Below, piece by piece: positions 5,915-7,204 of a stretch of 7,204 bases of DNA. Numbering within the stretch: position 1 is the stretch's first letter; every line of letters begins with the position of its first letter. Location of the stretch: positions 1 to 7,204 of the forward strand of contig DAOUQK010000190.1 of NCBI GenBank assembly GCA_030625695.1. The letters are read 5' to 3'. Origin of the DNA: Paracoccaceae bacterium (GTDB taxonomy: Bacteria > Pseudomonadota > Alphaproteobacteria > Rhodobacterales > Rhodobacteraceae). Under the pieces are notes generated by a model that saw only the letters and a program-made list of their open reading frames with translations, did not search any database and had not been told where the DNA came from. Both the position numbers and the translations under genes were made by a program.

Positions 5915-7048
5915 ATGTCCCCGAATCCAACCCTGAACCCATCCCTTAATCATGTGCGCCCGTGGCGCAATATTTACCGGCGCAAATCGCGTCAGATCAA
6001 TGTCGGTGGCGTATTGATCGGCGGCGACGCACCCATCGCCGTTCAGACCATGACCAACACGTTGACCACGGATGTGGCGGGCACAGTCGCGCAGGTTCAG
6101 GCGGCGGCAGATGCGGGTGCCGATCTGGTGCGTATCTCGGTGCCGGACGCCGCGTCATCCAAAGCCCTGAAAGAGATTATCGCTGAGTCCCCGGTGCCAA
6201 TCATTGCCGACATCCATTTCCACTATATGCGTGGCATCGAGGCGGCCGAGGCCGGTGCCGCCTGTCTGCGAATCAATCCGGGCAACATCGGCAATGAGGT
6301 CCGGGTGAAAGAGGTGATCAAGGCGGCGCGCGACCACGATTGCGCCATCCGTATTGGTGTTAACGCCGGGTCACTGGAAAAGCACCTGTTGGAAAAATAT
6401 GGCGAACCATGCCCTGACGCGATGGTGGAATCCGGCCTGGCACACATCCGCATTCTTGAGGACAATGATTTCCATAACTTCAAGATCAGCGTTAAGGCAT
6501 CCGATGTTTTCATGTCCGGTGCGGCCTATCAGGGACTGGCCGAAGCCACCGACGCGCCGATCCACCTTGGCATAACCGAGGCCGGCGGGCTGGTGTCGGG
6601 CACCATCAAATCGGCGATTGGTCTGGGTAACCTTTTGTGGATGGGCATTGGTGACACAATTAGAGTGTCCCTAAGCGCGGACCCGGTGGAAGAGGTCAAG
6701 GTCGGCTTTGAAATCCTCAAGTCGCTGGGCCTGCGCCATCGCGGTGTTAACATCATCTCGTGCCCGTCTTGTGCACGCCAGGGGTTTGACGTGATCAAAA
6801 CGGTCGAGTCGCTGGAAAACCGTCTGGCCCATATCCGTACGCCATTAAGCCTGTCGATCATTGGCTGCGTGGTGAATGGCCCGGGTGAGGCGTTGATGAC
6901 TGACATTGGCTTTACCGGCGGCGGGGCCGGGTCGGGAATGGTGTATCTGATGGGCAAACAAAGCCATAAGCTGGGCAATAATGAACTGGTCGATCACATC
7001 GTCGAACAGGTGGAAAAGCGCGCGGCCGAGATTGTTTCCGGCCCTTAA
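5915..7048 (+). CDS. ispG: 4-hydroxy-3-methylbut-2-enyl diphosphate synthase (IspG/GcpE)
   Basis: IspG reduces 2-C-methyl-D-erythritol 2,4-cyclodiphosphate to HMBPP, the penultimate step of the MEP isoprenoid pathway, in the cytoplasm. The protein has 377 residues, typical for the single-barrel bacterial form. The N-terminal TIM-barrel part shows the family signatures PIAVQTMTNT, ADLVRISVPD, PIIADIHFHY, LRINPGNIG and IRIGVNAGSLE. The C-terminal domain carries the three [4Fe-4S] cysteines, C283 and C286 in SCPSCARQGFD and C318 in IGCVVNGPGE, followed by the conserved E325. The start at 5915 is preferred over 5894 on ribosome-site evidence. It follows rodZ by 62 bases with no evident terminator, so the two probably share a transcript. 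Its stop codon overlaps that of the convergent gene to the right. Nothing in it looks damaged or unusual. Confidence 0.98.
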   Translation: MSPNPTLNPSLNHVRPWRNIYRRKSRQINVGGVLIGGDAPIAVQTMTNTLTTDVAGTVAQVQAAADAGADLVRISVPDAASSKALKEIIAESPVPIIADIHFHYMRGIEAAEAGAACLRINPGNIGNEVRVKEVIKAARDHDCAIRIGVNAGSLEKHLLEKYGEPCPDAMVESGLAHIRILEDNDFHNFKISVKASDVFMSGAAYQGLAEATDAPIHLGITEAGGLVSGTIKSAIGLGNLLWMGIGDTIRVSLSADPVEEVKVGFEILKSLGLRHRGVNIISCPSCARQGFDVIKTVESLENRLAHIRTPLSLSIIGCVVNGPGEALMTDIGFTGGGAGSGMVYLMGKQSHKLGNNELVDHIVEQVEKRAAEIVSGP

Positions 7049-7204
7049 CGGCGATTGAAAAACGCTTCCAACCTGGGGCGCAACCACGCCCAAAGACCGG
7101 GCGCGCCGCGTTTCACTGGCACGCCGACCCGGGTTTCCATCTGCTTCATCGTGACGTTGTAGTCGGCCCAGGTGCCGCCGCCTGTGGCCAGATTGGTGAT
7201 CGGC
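7045..7204 (-). CDS. C-terminal end of an unidentified gene (partial)
   Basis: The minus strand has an open frame entering from the right edge and ending in TAA at 7047-7045; 52 codons are visible. The protein ends in a Trp/Arg-rich tail (GAPGLWAWLRPRLEAFFNRR), preceded by a segment beginning ITNLATGGGTWADYN. The third codon positions are strongly G/C-rich, as in the other genes, while the other two minus frames look like shadows, one with a stop partway. The stop codon overlaps the ispG stop by three of the four bases TTAA. I do not recognise the family from this fragment; the basic, aromatic end could be amphipathic, but that is a guess. Start, length and function lie outside the window. 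Confidence 0.7.
   Translation of the reverse strand, partial: PITNLATGGGTWADYNVTMKQMETRVGVPVKRGAPGLWAWLRPRLEAFFNRR

Overview
The window looks like a chromosomal segment of an alphaproteobacterium, most likely of the Rhodobacterales (Roseobacter/Rhodobacter group). The basis is a 5-aminolevulinate synthase of the C4 (Shemin) pathway very close to the Rhodobacter HemA proteins, a high-GC third codon position, GANTC sites between genes, and an FNR-type operator upstream of hemA, as in photosynthetic and roseobacter relatives. No mobile element, CRISPR array, tRNA or rRNA was seen.

Layout from left to right. (1) A secreted von Willebrand factor A (VWA) protein on the minus strand (25-1443), with a candidate terminator at the window edge. 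(2) A 193-bp gap (1444-1636) holding a GC-rich hairpin after the M20 gene, a possible minus-strand promoter, a perfect 7+7 dyad over that promoter, and a leader hairpin. (3) An M20 metallopeptidase (dipeptidase-like) on the minus strand (1637-3022). (4) A 280-bp divergent regulatory region (3023-3302) with two perfect TTGA-N6-TCAA boxes. (5) hemA on the plus strand (3303-4526), starting at GTG. (6) A 114-bp gap (4527-4640) with two hairpins, paired GANTC sites and a possible promoter. (7) A RodZ-type membrane-anchored helix-turn-helix protein (4641-5852). (8) ispG (5915-7048), probably co-transcribed with rodZ. (9) The last 52 codons of an unidentified minus-strand gene (7045-7204), whose stop codon overlaps the ispG stop.

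The genes serve core metabolism and cell shape: haem/tetrapyrrole supply (hemA), isoprenoid supply by the MEP pathway (ispG), morphogenesis (rodZ), peptide turnover (M20), and an exported VWA protein of unknown role. The rodZ-ispG pair occurs in the same order in Escherichia coli, so that part is conserved. The hemA upstream region has the clearest regulatory logic, pointing to oxygen-responsive FnrL-type control.

I did not find a convincing new system. The least explained items are the three-repeat C-terminal half of the VWA protein, the dyad in front of it, and the second FNR-like palindrome in the hemA leader.
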